DNA of 64,000 bases from Gracilimonas sp. (GTDB taxonomy: Bacteria; Bacteroidota; Rhodothermia; Balneolales; Balneolaceae), in assembly GCF_040218225.1 (NCBI RefSeq), contig NZ_JAVJQO010000006.1, positions 248,001-312,000 of the forward strand, read 5' to 3'. The notes beneath the pieces were generated by a model. It was given only the letters and a program-made list of their open reading frames with translations, was not told the DNA's origin and ran no database searches. This document shows, piece after piece, positions 35,782-45,361 of the stretch (the first letter of the stretch is position 1; each line of letters starts with the position of its first letter). A program made the position numbers and the translations under genes.

Positions 35782-36282
35782 TTAACTGTTTTCTACATTC
35801 ATGCTGTAATATGAGAGCATTTCATTACCCTTCTTACGATCACCTACATAGGTGAGACCAAGACTTGCAAGCAACTTAATTGATTTCTCATTTTCTGGTG
35901 AGGTAAATGCAATGATGGTGTTTGGGATTTCTGATTTTATTTTTTTTAAATAAGCTCTGCATGCCTCTAGCGTATAACCATTTCTTTCATATTTGGGTAA
36001 TAGTGCAAATCCAATATCAGGGAACTCCTCCTCTTCTCGTTTCATAAAAGTAACGATACCAATGGCTTTTGTTGTCTTTTTTTATTCGAAAACTGTGTAA
36101 TAGGTATCTTCTCTATCAAGTATATTTAGAATATAATTTTCTGCATCCTTCTGGCTTTTGACATTTCTATCCCCTATAAACCTTAGCCACCCGTCTGAAT
36201 TCACCAATTCGAATATAAAATTGGCATCATTTAAGTTCAGAGGTCGCAAAATCAATCTTTTGGATTCAGTCTCCATATTCAT
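35782..36282 (-). pseudogene. GNAT acetyltransferase (RimJ/RimL-like) with one in-frame stop
   Basis: The N-terminal part (36282 to 36082; ESKRLILRPLNLNDANFIFELVN) and the C-terminal part (to 35782; DIGFALLPKYERNGYTLEA, ASLGLTYVGD) are in the same frame, separated by a single TAA at 36082-36084 after VFE. Across the stop the sequence still reads like the family (KKTTKAIGIVTF). Together they make a normal ~166-residue acetyltransferase. So one nonsense change, not a frameshift, broke it. The acetyl-CoA loop reads PKYERNGY instead of the usual R-x-x-G-x-G/A. Confidence 0.82.
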
Positions 36283-36324
36283 TTTATCAATTTATTTTCT
36301 GGATAAATTTTATTTGGGTATTTC

Positions 36325-37095
36325 TCATTGAGTAAACAACTTAACTTTTTCTCCATCATTAAGGATCTTACATTGCTTACTTAAGTTGTTTTCTTTTAAA
36401 AAAACATTTAGAAATTCACGGTCTTCTACACATGGACTTACCGCTTCTAAATGTGTTATCCAAATAGTCGAGTTTTTTGAATAACTTGCAAGCTCTTTGA
36501 TATCCGTAGCCGTCATTGTTACTGGTTCACCAATCGAAAAAGTTGCCGCACCCCCTGCAAATATAATATGATCTGGTTTATGAATATCTATGTTTTTTTT
36601 AACTTCTGAACACCATATTGTATCACCTGCTATATATATATTTCTGTCCTGATACTGAATAACTAATCCATTGACTTGACCCATTTTTTCTTGGATCTTG
36701 CCTTCTCCATGTTTACCCTCGGTCAAATGAAGAACTGTTTTATCTAAAGTAAGTTTATCTTCCAGTTCAATAATATTTGAAAATCCATATGAAGATATTG
36801 GTTCAGATATTACTTTAGGGCATATTACTGCTGTACTTTTATTTATTAGTTTAATTGCTGTTTCATCTAAATGGTCTGGATGAAGATGAGAAACAAAGAC
36901 CATATCAATGCTTAGAAGTTTCTTCTTTAGATCATCTATCCCAAATGGTAAATCAATGATAGGGTTTTTGCGCTTATCACTAGTCCATGGAAAAGCTCCA
37001 AATGATCCTTTTTTACCAAGCATTGGATCTATAAGAATCGTTAGATCTTGAATATCAAGTTGCAAGGTTGCGTTGCGCCATAATTGTAATTCCAT
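36325..37095 (-). CDS. MBL-fold hydrolase (UlaG-like)
   Basis: A metallo-beta-lactamase-fold protein of about 256 residues starting at ATG 37095 (MELQLWRNATLQL). The ORF extends to 37164, but those residues do not fit the family. The metal motif is HLHPDHLDE, followed by a later Asp in YIAGDTIWC and a final His in WITHLEAV. Lactonase- or phosphodiesterase-like roles are possible. It diverges from an HxlR regulator gene 105 bases away, which probably controls it. Confidence 0.87.
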   Translation of the reverse strand: MELQLWRNATLQLDIQDLTILIDPMLGKKGSFGAFPWTSDKRKNPIIDLPFGIDDLKKKLLSIDMVFVSHLHPDHLDETAIKLINKSTAVICPKVISEPISSYGFSNIIELEDKLTLDKTVLHLTEGKHGEGKIQEKMGQVNGLVIQYQDRNIYIAGDTIWCSEVKKNIDIHKPDHIIFAGGAATFSIGEPVTMTATDIKELASYSKNSTIWITHLEAVSPCVEDREFLNVFLKENNLSKQCKILNDGEKVKLFTQ

Positions 37096-37200
37096 ACTAA
37101 TTGAAATATTATATCCTCTTATTAAAATTTGACTAAACTTATCGGAGTATAGCATACTTACCAAGAGGGTTACTTTGATGTAACTTAGTTTTTAAAAAAA

Positions 37201-37539
37201 ATGATGAAAATGAACTACAAAGACTTTGAAAATTGCGGACTAAATAAAGCACTTGATATGATATCGGGGAAATGGAAACCATTAATCCTTTATTTTCTAT
37301 TTCATCAAGGCGAGTTCCGGTTTAACGAACTTTGGCGTTCTATGCCAAAAGTTTCTAAAAAAGTACTTTCTGAGCATCTAAGACAAATGGAAGCCCATGA
37401 CTTGATAATAAGGTATGAACTCAACGGATTCCCGCCTGAAGTATATTATAACCTATCAGAAAAGGGGAAATCATTAGGTCCCATTCTCTCGGCATTAGAT
37501 GATTTTGGCGAAACAACAGGTTCGCTTAAAGAATGGTAA
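37201..37539 (+). CDS. HxlR-family transcriptional regulator
   Basis: A 112-residue winged-helix regulator. The family core reads KALDMISGKWKPLILYFL, then FNELWRSMPKVSKKVLSEHLRQME and YNLSEKGKSL. A Cys at residue 12 (NCGL) is in the usual place for redox or aldehyde sensing HxlR proteins. It is divergent from the MBL gene, the typical layout for control of its neighbour. Confidence 0.92.
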   Translation: MMKMNYKDFENCGLNKALDMISGKWKPLILYFLFHQGEFRFNELWRSMPKVSKKVLSEHLRQMEAHDLIIRYELNGFPPEVYYNLSEKGKSLGPILSALDDFGETTGSLKEW

Positions 37540-37589
37540 ATTAGATTGGGAAGACGCTCCATTTGCAAATAAAAAGAGCTAGGTAGTAT

Positions 37590-37758
37590 CACTCTATCAA
37601 TCAGAAGAGTTTGTAATAATCTCTTTCATGGTGGTAAGTTCCCCTATGGTCCAATAGAAGATCCTTCCCGAGACTCTATTTTACTTACACATTCTATAAC
37701 TATACTAGAACACATCCTTGGACTTGATAATGAATTGAAAGTGATTTTTGAAGACTAA
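37590..37758 (+). pseudogene. 3' remnant of an unidentified gene
   Basis: About 55 residues are open to a stop at 37756-37758 (RRVCNNLFHGGKFPYGP, then SRDSILLTHSITILEHIL). This looks like the C-terminus of a larger soluble protein; N-N-L-F-H-G-G is typical of HEPN-like helices seen in several uncharacterised defence and nucleic-acid proteins. It has no start codon of its own and begins in non-coding sequence after the HxlR gene. It is probably what remains of a lost gene. Confidence 0.5.
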
Positions 37759-37775
37759 ATGTAGTAGGTAACACC

Positions 37776-39008
37776 TTGAAAAACTGTAGTCATAAAAACT
37801 TAACGTGTCTTAATCCATACGAGTTAATTCGTAAATATCAGTGTCTGGATTGCGAAGAAGTTATGATGTGCGACTGTGACAAAAAAATTGGCCTTAAATA
37901 TCTCAGTCATCAACTTTCAGAGGGTACTGAATTAAAAAATCAAAAAAGAATACCAGTCTCTCTTGGGTTTCAAAAAAATATCTGCCGAGAATGTAGAGGC
38001 TTAAAACCAGAAGTGTATCCAAAAGCAGAAATGTATGGTGCTACCTCAAAAATCAAACGCTACTACTGGAGAGAGCTTCACTTCAAGCAACTTGAAATTT
38101 TTGAAAGGCTATCGTCAAGAGGAACAGTAGATCCAATATTGGATACCTCTGAAGAGGTGCAGGAGCTATATAAAAAAGCAAAAAATAAGGCTCTAAAAGA
38201 AATTAAAAAGCTTCATAAAGAGAACCCTAAATATGAATATAATGAGCTTACAGAGCCCGAGGTTATAGAGAAGTATAATATTGATGTATTAAACTTTAAA
38301 GGCACTTACATAAAATCATCTAAACATGAGAAATCTAAAGTTCAATATAAAGATGAACCAGTTACTGTCGAAGATTATGTAAGGCTTAAGTTTAGGGAAG
38401 ATGGTTATGATAGCCTCTTCCTCGAGAGCAGACCATTGCACGCTCTTTTTGGAGTGTTCATGTGGATTTTGATTCAAGATCCAGTAGATCCTAAAAACCG
38501 CATGGTTGGTTTCGGAGATAGAAATGCATTTGAAAAGAATGGTGAGAAAGTCCTAATTCATACATTTTTACCAGAAGATTTTGGCACCTCTGGCTATTAT
38601 GAACGGCGGAAAAATGCAATTAATAAACATATTAGCGAGCTAGAGCAGGAACAATCGGATTTAGATTGGTTATTCAGGTATTGGAGCCAACATAGCTATA
38701 ACTTTAGGCAGTACTTATGGGCACACAAAGAGACTGATTTAATTAGAGCAAAAGAATTGCTTAACGTACTTCCTACGTCTACTATTCTAAAAATCTTGAG
38801 GTATTTAGTCTCCGATTATTGGGGAAATTACGTTGGCTGGCCTGATTTATTAGCTTTTAAAGATAATGACTTCATTTTTTTAGAAGTAAAATCCACCGGC
38901 GATAGTTTATCTGATGTTCAAAAGAATTGGATCAAGAATAACTATGAACACTTAAAATTTCCATTTCAATTGGTTAAGGTTCATAAACATAAAGAAATAG
39001 AAATTTAG
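37776..39008 (+). CDS. VRR-NUC-domain nuclease with N-terminal Cys-rich region
   Basis: A 410-residue protein starting at TTG 37776. The first ~90 residues have paired cysteines (CSHKNLTCL, CLDCEEVMMCDC, CRECRG) that could form zinc sites. The C-terminal ~70 residues are a VRR-NUC (PD-(D/E)xK) nuclease: the metal Asp in GWPDLLAF, then E-x-K in FLEVKSTGDSLSDVQ and WIKNNYEHLKF. The middle is helical and unrecognised. Standalone VRR-NUC proteins are found in phages and repair. It probably cuts DNA; its exact role is open. Confidence 0.75.
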   Translation: MKNCSHKNLTCLNPYELIRKYQCLDCEEVMMCDCDKKIGLKYLSHQLSEGTELKNQKRIPVSLGFQKNICRECRGLKPEVYPKAEMYGATSKIKRYYWRELHFKQLEIFERLSSRGTVDPILDTSEEVQELYKKAKNKALKEIKKLHKENPKYEYNELTEPEVIEKYNIDVLNFKGTYIKSSKHEKSKVQYKDEPVTVEDYVRLKFREDGYDSLFLESRPLHALFGVFMWILIQDPVDPKNRMVGFGDRNAFEKNGEKVLIHTFLPEDFGTSGYYERRKNAINKHISELEQEQSDLDWLFRYWSQHSYNFRQYLWAHKETDLIRAKELLNVLPTSTILKILRYLVSDYWGNYVGWPDLLAFKDNDFIFLEVKSTGDSLSDVQKNWIKNNYEHLKFPFQLVKVHKHKEIEI

Positions 39009-39107
39009 CCACTTTTCTCAGCTCTACAAGAGAGTTTTTATTTGCGTAATTTAAAAAGGTAGTATAATTTTTTAATATACTTTTTTATAAAACGCAAAGG
39101 CAGTAAA

Positions 39108-40385
39108 ATGAATCTTCTAAAACAAAACAGTACACCATCCAATAAATTACAATTAATTGGAAGGGCACATTCTCAAAAAAGCTATGAGTTACGTGATTTC
39201 TTAAAGCGTAGTGTTGTTAATTTTGAATGGATTGAAATTAATAATGATGAAGAGGCAAAAAAGTTTGCTGGTATTTCCTCAATCAGTGACCGTCTTTTAC
39301 CTATATGTATATTCCCTGATGGAACACGTTTGTATACACCTTCTTTAAGAGAGGTCGCTGATCGCCTAGGGTGGATCTCCAAACCCAAGTATGAAGAATA
39401 CGATGTATCAATCTATGGTGCTGGTCCTGCTGGATTAAGCGCAGCTGTTTACGCTGCCTCCGAAGGATTAAAAACTATTGTAATAGAAAGGAACGCAGTC
39501 GGTGGCCAAGCTGGAAGTAGCTCACTTATTGAAAATTTTCTAGGCTTTCCTTCGGGTATTAGCGGAGCTGATCTTGCAGAACGTGCCCGTCAACAAGCAG
39601 TAAAATTTGGCTGTGAGATTCTACTTCTAAGAGAAGGTGTTCATGCAGAATTTATTGATGGAAAAATTCATGCTGACTTAGCAGATGGCGGAAAGATTAT
39701 TGCTAAAACAAACATCTGCGCGACTGGAGTTGAATATCAGCGATTAAATATAGCCAATGAGGATAAATTTCTAGGTGCGGGAATTTTTTATGGGTCAGGA
39801 GCCAGCGAGGCGCCAATGTGTTCAGGTCAAACTGTATTTGTCATCGGTGGAGGGAATTCAGCTGGTCAAGCAGCCATGAATATGTCAGAGTATGCGAGTA
39901 AAGTCGTAATGTTAGTTCGTGGCGATTCACTTTCTTCTACCCTTTCACATTATTTGATCGAAAAGATTGAAAATACGAGTAACATTAAAGTTCTCACAAA
40001 TACAGAGTTAGTTGAAGTTGATGGTGATAAAACTCTTAAAGAAATTACTATCTTAAACAATAATGATGACTCGACAGAAATTTTTAACGCATCGCGTATC
40101 TTTATTTGTATAGGGGGAAAACCTCACACAGAATGGGCAAAAGAAACAAAGATCATTAGAAATGAAAAAAATTATCTTATTACAGGTACTCAATTACTAA
40201 AAGATGAGAACTTTACTAAAATTTGGCCTCTAGACCGAGAACCATACTTTTTAGAAACAAGTGTACCTGGATCATTTGCTGCTGGTGATGTGCGTCATGG
40301 TTCAATCAAGCGTGTTGCGTCCGCAGTTGGTGAAGGAGCTATGGCGGTAACTTTCATACACAAATATCTTCAAGAAGCTTATTAG
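39108..40385 (+). CDS. Thioredoxin-reductase-like FAD oxidoreductase with N-terminal thioredoxin-fold domain
   Basis: A 425-residue flavoprotein. Residues 1-85 look like a small glutaredoxin/thioredoxin-fold module that has lost its cysteines (LIGRAHSQKSYELRDFL). The rest is the TrxB-type body: FAD motif GAGPAGLSAAVYAA near residue 105, NADPH motif VIGGGNSAGQAA near residue 243, and the C-terminal AAGDVRHGSIKRVASAVGEGA. The usual CxxC is replaced by GASEAPMC with a single Cys. So it cannot reduce thioredoxin in the normal way. It may use a different electron acceptor. Its stop overlaps that of the LysR gene. Confidence 0.85.
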   Translation: MNLLKQNSTPSNKLQLIGRAHSQKSYELRDFLKRSVVNFEWIEINNDEEAKKFAGISSISDRLLPICIFPDGTRLYTPSLREVADRLGWISKPKYEEYDVSIYGAGPAGLSAAVYAASEGLKTIVIERNAVGGQAGSSSLIENFLGFPSGISGADLAERARQQAVKFGCEILLLREGVHAEFIDGKIHADLADGGKIIAKTNICATGVEYQRLNIANEDKFLGAGIFYGSGASEAPMCSGQTVFVIGGGNSAGQAAMNMSEYASKVVMLVRGDSLSSTLSHYLIEKIENTSNIKVLTNTELVEVDGDKTLKEITILNNNDDSTEIFNASRIFICIGGKPHTEWAKETKIIRNEKNYLITGTQLLKDENFTKIWPLDREPYFLETSVPGSFAAGDVRHGSIKRVASAVGEGAMAVTFIHKYLQEAY

Positions 40386-41287
40386 TGACCAAATTTTGAA
40401 AATAATTCATTTAGGAAATCAAGAAACACTTCAACCTTTTTCAAGCTTTTTCTGTTTTCTAAGTAGACCGCATAAATGCACGAATCTTCACGACCTTTAT
40501 GAAAAACATGATCCGACATAACTGTTGTTAGTTTCTTTTTTTCTAAACTTGGTTTGATAAGCCAATCTGGTAATAAAGCAATGCCAAGACCATGTTCAGC
40601 TGCCTCTAATATGACTTCTGCATTATTTACTTGAAAGGAGCCCTTAATCTCAATTTTATGATTTTTATTTTTTTTCTTGATAAACCACTCTTCACACCCA
40701 TTTTCACTAGAAAAGATTAAACAGTTATGATTTTGTATGTCTTCCGCAGAATTAGGTGCTGGATGATCTGCAAAATATTTTGGTGATCCAACTAATTGAA
40801 ATTTCTGTTCTGCAAGTTTAGTGCCTTTTAGATCAGATGTAATGTTCTCATTAATCATAACGACTACATCAGCATTGCTCTTTACCAGATTTACTGGTTC
40901 ATCTGTAAGTCGGGCTTCTATTTGAATATCTGGGTATTCATCTAGGAAATGGCAAAGTACAGGTGCTATACATAGTCTCCCGATTGCAACTGGCATATAT
41001 AGTTTTAATTCACCTCTAGGAATAGAATCCAGGTTTTTGACGTGATAATCTGCCTCTATGATCTCTTGCAAAATTCTCTTTGCTTGAGGATAGTAAATTT
41101 CTCCTGCAGCTGTTAGTGAAACTTCTCTTGTTGTCCGGTTGAAAAGCGTAACATCTAATTCTTCCTCCAATTGGTTTACTAGTCTTGTAATTGTAGACGT
41201 AGCAACCCCTTCCTTTCGTGCAGCCGAAGAGAAGCCAGATGATTCGACAACATTAACAAATGCATGAAGAGCTGAAAGCTTATCCAT
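40382..41287 (-). CDS. LysR-family transcriptional regulator
   Basis: A 301-residue regulator. The N-terminal winged HTH reads ALHAFVNVVESSGFSSAARKEGVATSTITRLVNQLEEEL (split here: residues about 5-43), followed by a substrate-binding domain to residue 300. It diverges from the FrnE-like DsbA gene with a 100-base gap, and its end meets the TrxR-like gene. The likely targets are the DsbA-monooxygenase operon. Confidence 0.93.
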   Translation of the reverse strand: MDKLSALHAFVNVVESSGFSSAARKEGVATSTITRLVNQLEEELDVTLFNRTTREVSLTAAGEIYYPQAKRILQEIIEADYHVKNLDSIPRGELKLYMPVAIGRLCIAPVLCHFLDEYPDIQIEARLTDEPVNLVKSNADVVVMINENITSDLKGTKLAEQKFQLVGSPKYFADHPAPNSAEDIQNHNCLIFSSENGCEEWFIKKKNKNHKIEIKGSFQVNNAEVILEAAEHGLGIALLPDWLIKPSLEKKKLTTVMSDHVFHKGREDSCIYAVYLENRKSLKKVEVFLDFLNELFSKFGH

Positions 41288-41314
41288 CTATTGTTGCGTT
41301 TTTTGCAATTAAGT

Positions 41315-41332
41315 ATATCATATATTTGGTAT
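41315..41332. promoter_or_regulatory. Candidate LysR box
   Basis: An imperfect dyad ATATCA-N6-TGGTAT lies between the divergent LysR and DsbA starts, where LysR proteins bind. It has one mismatch. I offer it as a candidate only. Confidence 0.3.
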
Positions 41333-41387
41333 TGTTGTAATTTATAAAATAATGTAAGTTTACAGAAACGAACATATAAGGTTTAAA

Positions 41388-42053
41388 ATGAGCCAAGTAA
41401 CTATTCAAATTACATCCGACTTCATCTGCCCGTGGTGCTTTGTAGCAGAGAGAAGACTTTCTCATATAATAAAAAAACTCACTAAGACTATTTCATTTGA
41501 AATAATAGCACAACCATATGAATTAAATCCAACCCTAAGTACAAAAGGTTTAAATAGGAAAATTTATAGAAGCCAAAAATTTGGCAGTTGGGAAAATTCA
41601 ATACTTTTAGACAAAAAGGTAATATTAGCATCTACTGAAGATGACACAAATTTTAATTTTGAGAAAATTACAGTAACACCCAACACTAACAAAGCACACC
41701 GCCTTATTTGGTATATACAACAAGAAAGAAAAGCAGAACAATTAAAAGCTCTTGGTGCAATTTTTTCAGGGTACTTTACGGATGGGCGTGATATTGGCCA
41801 AACAGAAGTGCTTGCTGATATAATTTCACCATTAGGATTCAAAAAAGACAAGCTTATTAATTTTCTGAATAGCAATGAGGGAAAAGAAGAGGTAGCTGCA
41901 CAAGAAAAAAAAGCAAACTCGCTCGGAATAAAAGGCGTGCCTCATATAGAGATCAATGGTCAATCAACCTATGGTGCACAACCGCAAAGAATTTATGAAC
42001 AACTTATTACAAAAACTGCAAAGAACTCAGAAACGAATAAATTGGTACGATAA
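41388..42053 (+). CDS. DsbA-family (FrnE-like) oxidoreductase
   Basis: A 221-residue thioredoxin-fold protein of the DsbA/FrnE branch. The active site is near the N-terminus (DFICPWCFVAERRL, CPWC), the cis-Pro loop is GIKGVPHIEING, and no signal peptide is present, so it is cytosolic. FrnE-like proteins act as disulfide or glutathione-linked isomerases. Its stop is 2 bases before the monooxygenase start, so the pair is co-transcribed. Confidence 0.9.
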   Translation: MSQVTIQITSDFICPWCFVAERRLSHIIKKLTKTISFEIIAQPYELNPTLSTKGLNRKIYRSQKFGSWENSILLDKKVILASTEDDTNFNFEKITVTPNTNKAHRLIWYIQQERKAEQLKALGAIFSGYFTDGRDIGQTEVLADIISPLGFKKDKLINFLNSNEGKEEVAAQEKKANSLGIKGVPHIEINGQSTYGAQPQRIYEQLITKTAKNSETNKLVR

Positions 42054-42055
42054 TA

Positions 42056-43186
42056 ATGGAACAGCCAAAGGGGATTATTATCGGTGGGTCTTTGAGTGGT
42101 CTTTTTTTGGGTACACTTCTCAAAAATATTGGATGGGAAATAGAAATCTATGAAAGATCAGAGCATGATTTAGATAGTCGAGGTGGTGGTATTGTACTGC
42201 AACCGGATATACTTCAACTATTTCAAAGAGTTGGAATTAAACTAGGATTTGACTTAGGAGTAGATTCTAAAGACCGGATTGTATTTAATCCTGATGGCAG
42301 TGTAAGATCTCTCAAACATATACCTCAAACACAAACTTCTTGGAGCCTTATATATTCCAGAATAAAAAAGGCTTTTGGAGAAGAAAACTACTTTAAAGGA
42401 AAAAGACTTATTGATTTAAAACAAGATCAAGATTCAGTACAAGCTTTTTTTGAAGATGGAACGATGAAAACTGGACATTTTCTATTTGGGTGTGATGGTT
42501 TTCAGTCAACTGTTCGTGAAATAGTCAATCCAGATGTTAAACCTTTATATTCAGGTTATATAGCTTGGCGCGGTTTAATTCGCGAAAAAGAACTGCCAGA
42601 GGTAGCGCAAAAGTGGTTAGTCGGACAATTTGGGTTTGCAAATAATAAACATTCCCATGTACTTGGTTATTTAGTTCCTGGTGACAACAATAATGTATCC
42701 AAAGGCTCTAGGTACTATAACTGGGTATGGTATCGGGTGGTTGATGAACATGACCAACTCCCCAGTATTATGACTGATAAGAACAACTATCAAAGAAAGT
42801 TTTCTTTGCCAGAAGGGTCTATGAAAGATGAGTGGAAGCAGCATATTAATGAAGAGGCTGACCTTTTATTACCCCCACAGTTTAGCGAGACTATAAAAGC
42901 AACACAAGAACCATTCGCTCAGGCCATTGTTGATGTAACAGTATCAAAGATGGTTTATAATCGCGTAATACTAGTAGGTGATGCAGCATTTACGCCAAGG
43001 CCACACACTGCAGCAAGTACCGCCAAAGCTGCAATAAATGCATTACTTCTTGAAAACTCATTAGTTGAAAATTCAGGTGATATTAGTAGTGCAATAAAAG
43101 CTTGGGAATCATCCCAAGTAATTTATGGCCACCGTCTTCACAAGCAAGGAGTTCAGACAGGAAATTATCTTTTATACAATAGGTGA
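42056..43186 (+). CDS. FAD-dependent aromatic monooxygenase
   Basis: A 376-residue group A flavin monooxygenase. The FAD motif is IIIGGSLSGLFLGTLL near residue 7, followed by RGGGIVLQPD and the second FAD motif ILVGDAAFTPRPHTAASTAKA. The pattern is closest in my memory to 2,6-dihydroxypyridine 3-hydroxylase-like enzymes. The real substrate is unknown. It follows the FrnE-like gene by 2 bases. Confidence 0.87.
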   Translation: MEQPKGIIIGGSLSGLFLGTLLKNIGWEIEIYERSEHDLDSRGGGIVLQPDILQLFQRVGIKLGFDLGVDSKDRIVFNPDGSVRSLKHIPQTQTSWSLIYSRIKKAFGEENYFKGKRLIDLKQDQDSVQAFFEDGTMKTGHFLFGCDGFQSTVREIVNPDVKPLYSGYIAWRGLIREKELPEVAQKWLVGQFGFANNKHSHVLGYLVPGDNNNVSKGSRYYNWVWYRVVDEHDQLPSIMTDKNNYQRKFSLPEGSMKDEWKQHINEEADLLLPPQFSETIKATQEPFAQAIVDVTVSKMVYNRVILVGDAAFTPRPHTAASTAKAAINALLLENSLVENSGDISSAIKAWESSQVIYGHRLHKQGVQTGNYLLYNR

Positions 43187-43243
43187 AGGAATATTGCTTG
43201 ATGACTTCATCAGCTTCAATATTGCTTTAGGTCTGATAACTAA

Positions 43244-44821
43244 ATGGAAATTCTATCGATTGGATTAGCATATATATTAGGGATGGTCGTATCGATTATA
43301 CGACTTCCTCCTTTAGTCGGCTATTTAGGAGCCGGTTTTCTACTTTCGATTTTGGGTTATAGTGGTGGAGAAACACTTAATGAAATAGGTCACCTTGGCG
43401 TGCTATTTCTATTATTTACTGTTGGATTACATTTAAGATTTAAGAACCTCTGGCGAGCTGAGGTTATCGGGGTGGGTGCCCTCCATCTTCTTATATCTAG
43501 TTTTGTTTTCTTTATGATTGCATTGGGTTTTAGATATACTTTTACAAGCTCAGTAATTATTGCTGTTTTATTAGGATTTTCAAGCACGGTCATCACGGCA
43601 AAATCATTGGAGAGTCGGGGCGAACTCGGAGCTTATCATGGAAGGGTGGCAATTGGAATTCTTATAATGCAAGATATAATTGCAATATCTCTTCTTGCAA
43701 TAACTGCGGGTAGGACCCCATCGATTTGGGTATTTTCATTAATAGCTCTTCCTTTATTAAGACCTATTCTTATTAAAGCATTACAACTTAGCAAAGTAGA
43801 TGAGTTATTACTTTTATATGGCCTTTTGCTTGCTATAGGAGGAAGCATAATTTTTGATTTTCTTGGTTTATCGTCAGAACTGGGAGCACTTACGGCTGGT
43901 GCATTAATAGCTGGTCACAAGGAAACTGAAGATCTTTCAAAAAAGCTATGGGGTTTGAAGGAAGCATTCTTGGTTGGCTTTTTTTTGGAGGTGGGTTTAG
44001 CAGGCTTACCATCAATGAATGAGTTAACCTTTTTTGTTACAGTAATCCTGCTTCTTCCGGTAAAAGCAATTCTATTTTTTGCCTTATTTATTGCGTTCAA
44101 ATTACGTGCCCGAACAGCATTTATGAGTGCAATATCCTTGTCATCTTATAGTGAGTTTATATTGATAGCAGGAGTAGCAGCTGCTAGTACTGGTTTTATT
44201 CCAAACTCCATTGTTGTCTTATTCGCACTTTTGGTGTCAGCTTCATATGCTTTAAATGCACCTATAATTACAAGAGTTGAACAGATTTGGGAAAGATGGG
44301 AAAAGAAGCTTTTAAAATTTGAAAGAGATGTTAAACACCCAGATCAACAAGTTATTTCTTTAGGAGGTGCTCAATTTTTGGTAGTAGGCATGGGTAGTGC
44401 AGGAAAAGCCGCATACGATTATCTCAAAGAGAAGAATTTACATGCAGTAGGCTTAGATATTGACCCAGGACGTATTGAGGCAAATATTCAAGATGGTCGA
44501 AGGGTTGTTTATGGAGATGCTCAAGATCCTGAGCTTTGGAAAAATGTGAATATGCAACCAATAAAAGCTGTAATTCTAACCATAACTAATGCTGATCCTA
44601 AAATCTTAGCAACAAAACTGCTGCGTAAATACGGTTATTCTGGGGAAATAAATACACTAACCATGAAGTATGATGAATTTCAATTACTTCAGGGAGCAGG
44701 AGCTAATGCTGTATGTTTACCTATTATGCAGGCCGGGCAAAAGCTAGCGGAATTAAGTACAGATAATAATCTTGATATCTCTCATACCTCCATAAGATTA
44801 GAGTTCGACGCTCAGATATGA
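43244..44821 (+). CDS. CPA2 cation:proton antiporter with TrkA-N domain (KefB/KefC-like)
   Basis: A 525-residue inner-membrane antiporter: about 12 membrane helices (1-360) with the CPA2 pattern (GHLGVLFLLFTVGLH, LLGFSSTVITAK) and a C-terminal NAD-binding TrkA-N/RCK domain starting LVVGMGSAGKAAYDY. Members exchange K+ or Na+ for H+, and Kef proteins are gated by glutathione adducts. The thioredoxin-like gene overlaps its stop by 4 bases and a UBP zinc-finger gene follows, which suggests thiol- or redox-linked control. The neighbouring monooxygenase and DsbA genes support a reactive-electrophile context (inference). Confidence 0.92.
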   Translation: MEILSIGLAYILGMVVSIIRLPPLVGYLGAGFLLSILGYSGGETLNEIGHLGVLFLLFTVGLHLRFKNLWRAEVIGVGALHLLISSFVFFMIALGFRYTFTSSVIIAVLLGFSSTVITAKSLESRGELGAYHGRVAIGILIMQDIIAISLLAITAGRTPSIWVFSLIALPLLRPILIKALQLSKVDELLLLYGLLLAIGGSIIFDFLGLSSELGALTAGALIAGHKETEDLSKKLWGLKEAFLVGFFLEVGLAGLPSMNELTFFVTVILLLPVKAILFFALFIAFKLRARTAFMSAISLSSYSEFILIAGVAAASTGFIPNSIVVLFALLVSASYALNAPIITRVEQIWERWEKKLLKFERDVKHPDQQVISLGGAQFLVVGMGSAGKAAYDYLKEKNLHAVGLDIDPGRIEANIQDGRRVVYGDAQDPELWKNVNMQPIKAVILTITNADPKILATKLLRKYGYSGEINTLTMKYDEFQLLQGAGANAVCLPIMQAGQKLAELSTDNNLDISHTSIRLEFDAQI

Positions 44822-45345
44822 AAGAATTGACAGTGAAAATAGGAGATACAGATTACTCGAAAGGTGAAAAAGGCGCCATACTACAATTAGTGGAATATGG
44901 AGATTATGAATGCCCTTTTAGCCAACTTGGATATAGGTTAGCCTTAATATTAATGCGAAATACTAATTTTTCAATACGATTTACCATCAGAAATTTTCCT
45001 TTAAAAAAGCATCCTAATGCTCAGTTAAGTGCTGAAGCTGCCTTAGCAGCTGGGTCTCAAGGATTATTTTGGGAAATGCACGATTTGCTATTCGACAATT
45101 ACCAAAACCTAAACAAATCAAGACTCACTGGACTTGCAAATGATGTAGGCTTAGATATAAAACTTTTCAGTGAGGACTTAGATCAAAGAAAATTTTGAGA
45201 GCGTGTCTATAAGCAACTTAAAAGTGGTATAAATCTGGGAGTAAGTGATACACCTACATTCTTCGCAAATGGTAAAAAGTTTAGGGGTAAATTGAGTTAT
45301 AAAAGGCTAGAAGAATTTCTTAAAAAGTTAAACATCAAATACTAA
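44818..45345 (+). pseudogene. DsbA-like thioredoxin-fold partner of the antiporter, with in-frame TGA
   Basis: It overlaps the antiporter stop by 4 bases (ATGA). The frame reads VEYGDYECPFSQLGY, FRNFPL-like and EMHDLLFDN, then TGA at 45196-45198, then continues in the same frame with ERVYKQLKSG, DTPTFFANGKK and a stop at 45343-45345. The whole 175-residue reading matches the thioredoxin domain found fused to or beside Na+/H+ antiporters. The active-site second Cys is already replaced (CPFS). A single nonsense change truncates it, losing the cis-Pro loop. Read-through is possible but not supported. Confidence 0.82.
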
Positions 45346-45361
45346 ATGGAAGCTGTCAATC

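Noticed and set aside
44818-45345. TGA in the DsbA-like gene as a selenocysteine codon
   Set aside because: The TGA is not at a redox-active position, no hairpin after it was evident, and nearby genes are broken by TAA and TAG too. Simple nonsense decay fits better.
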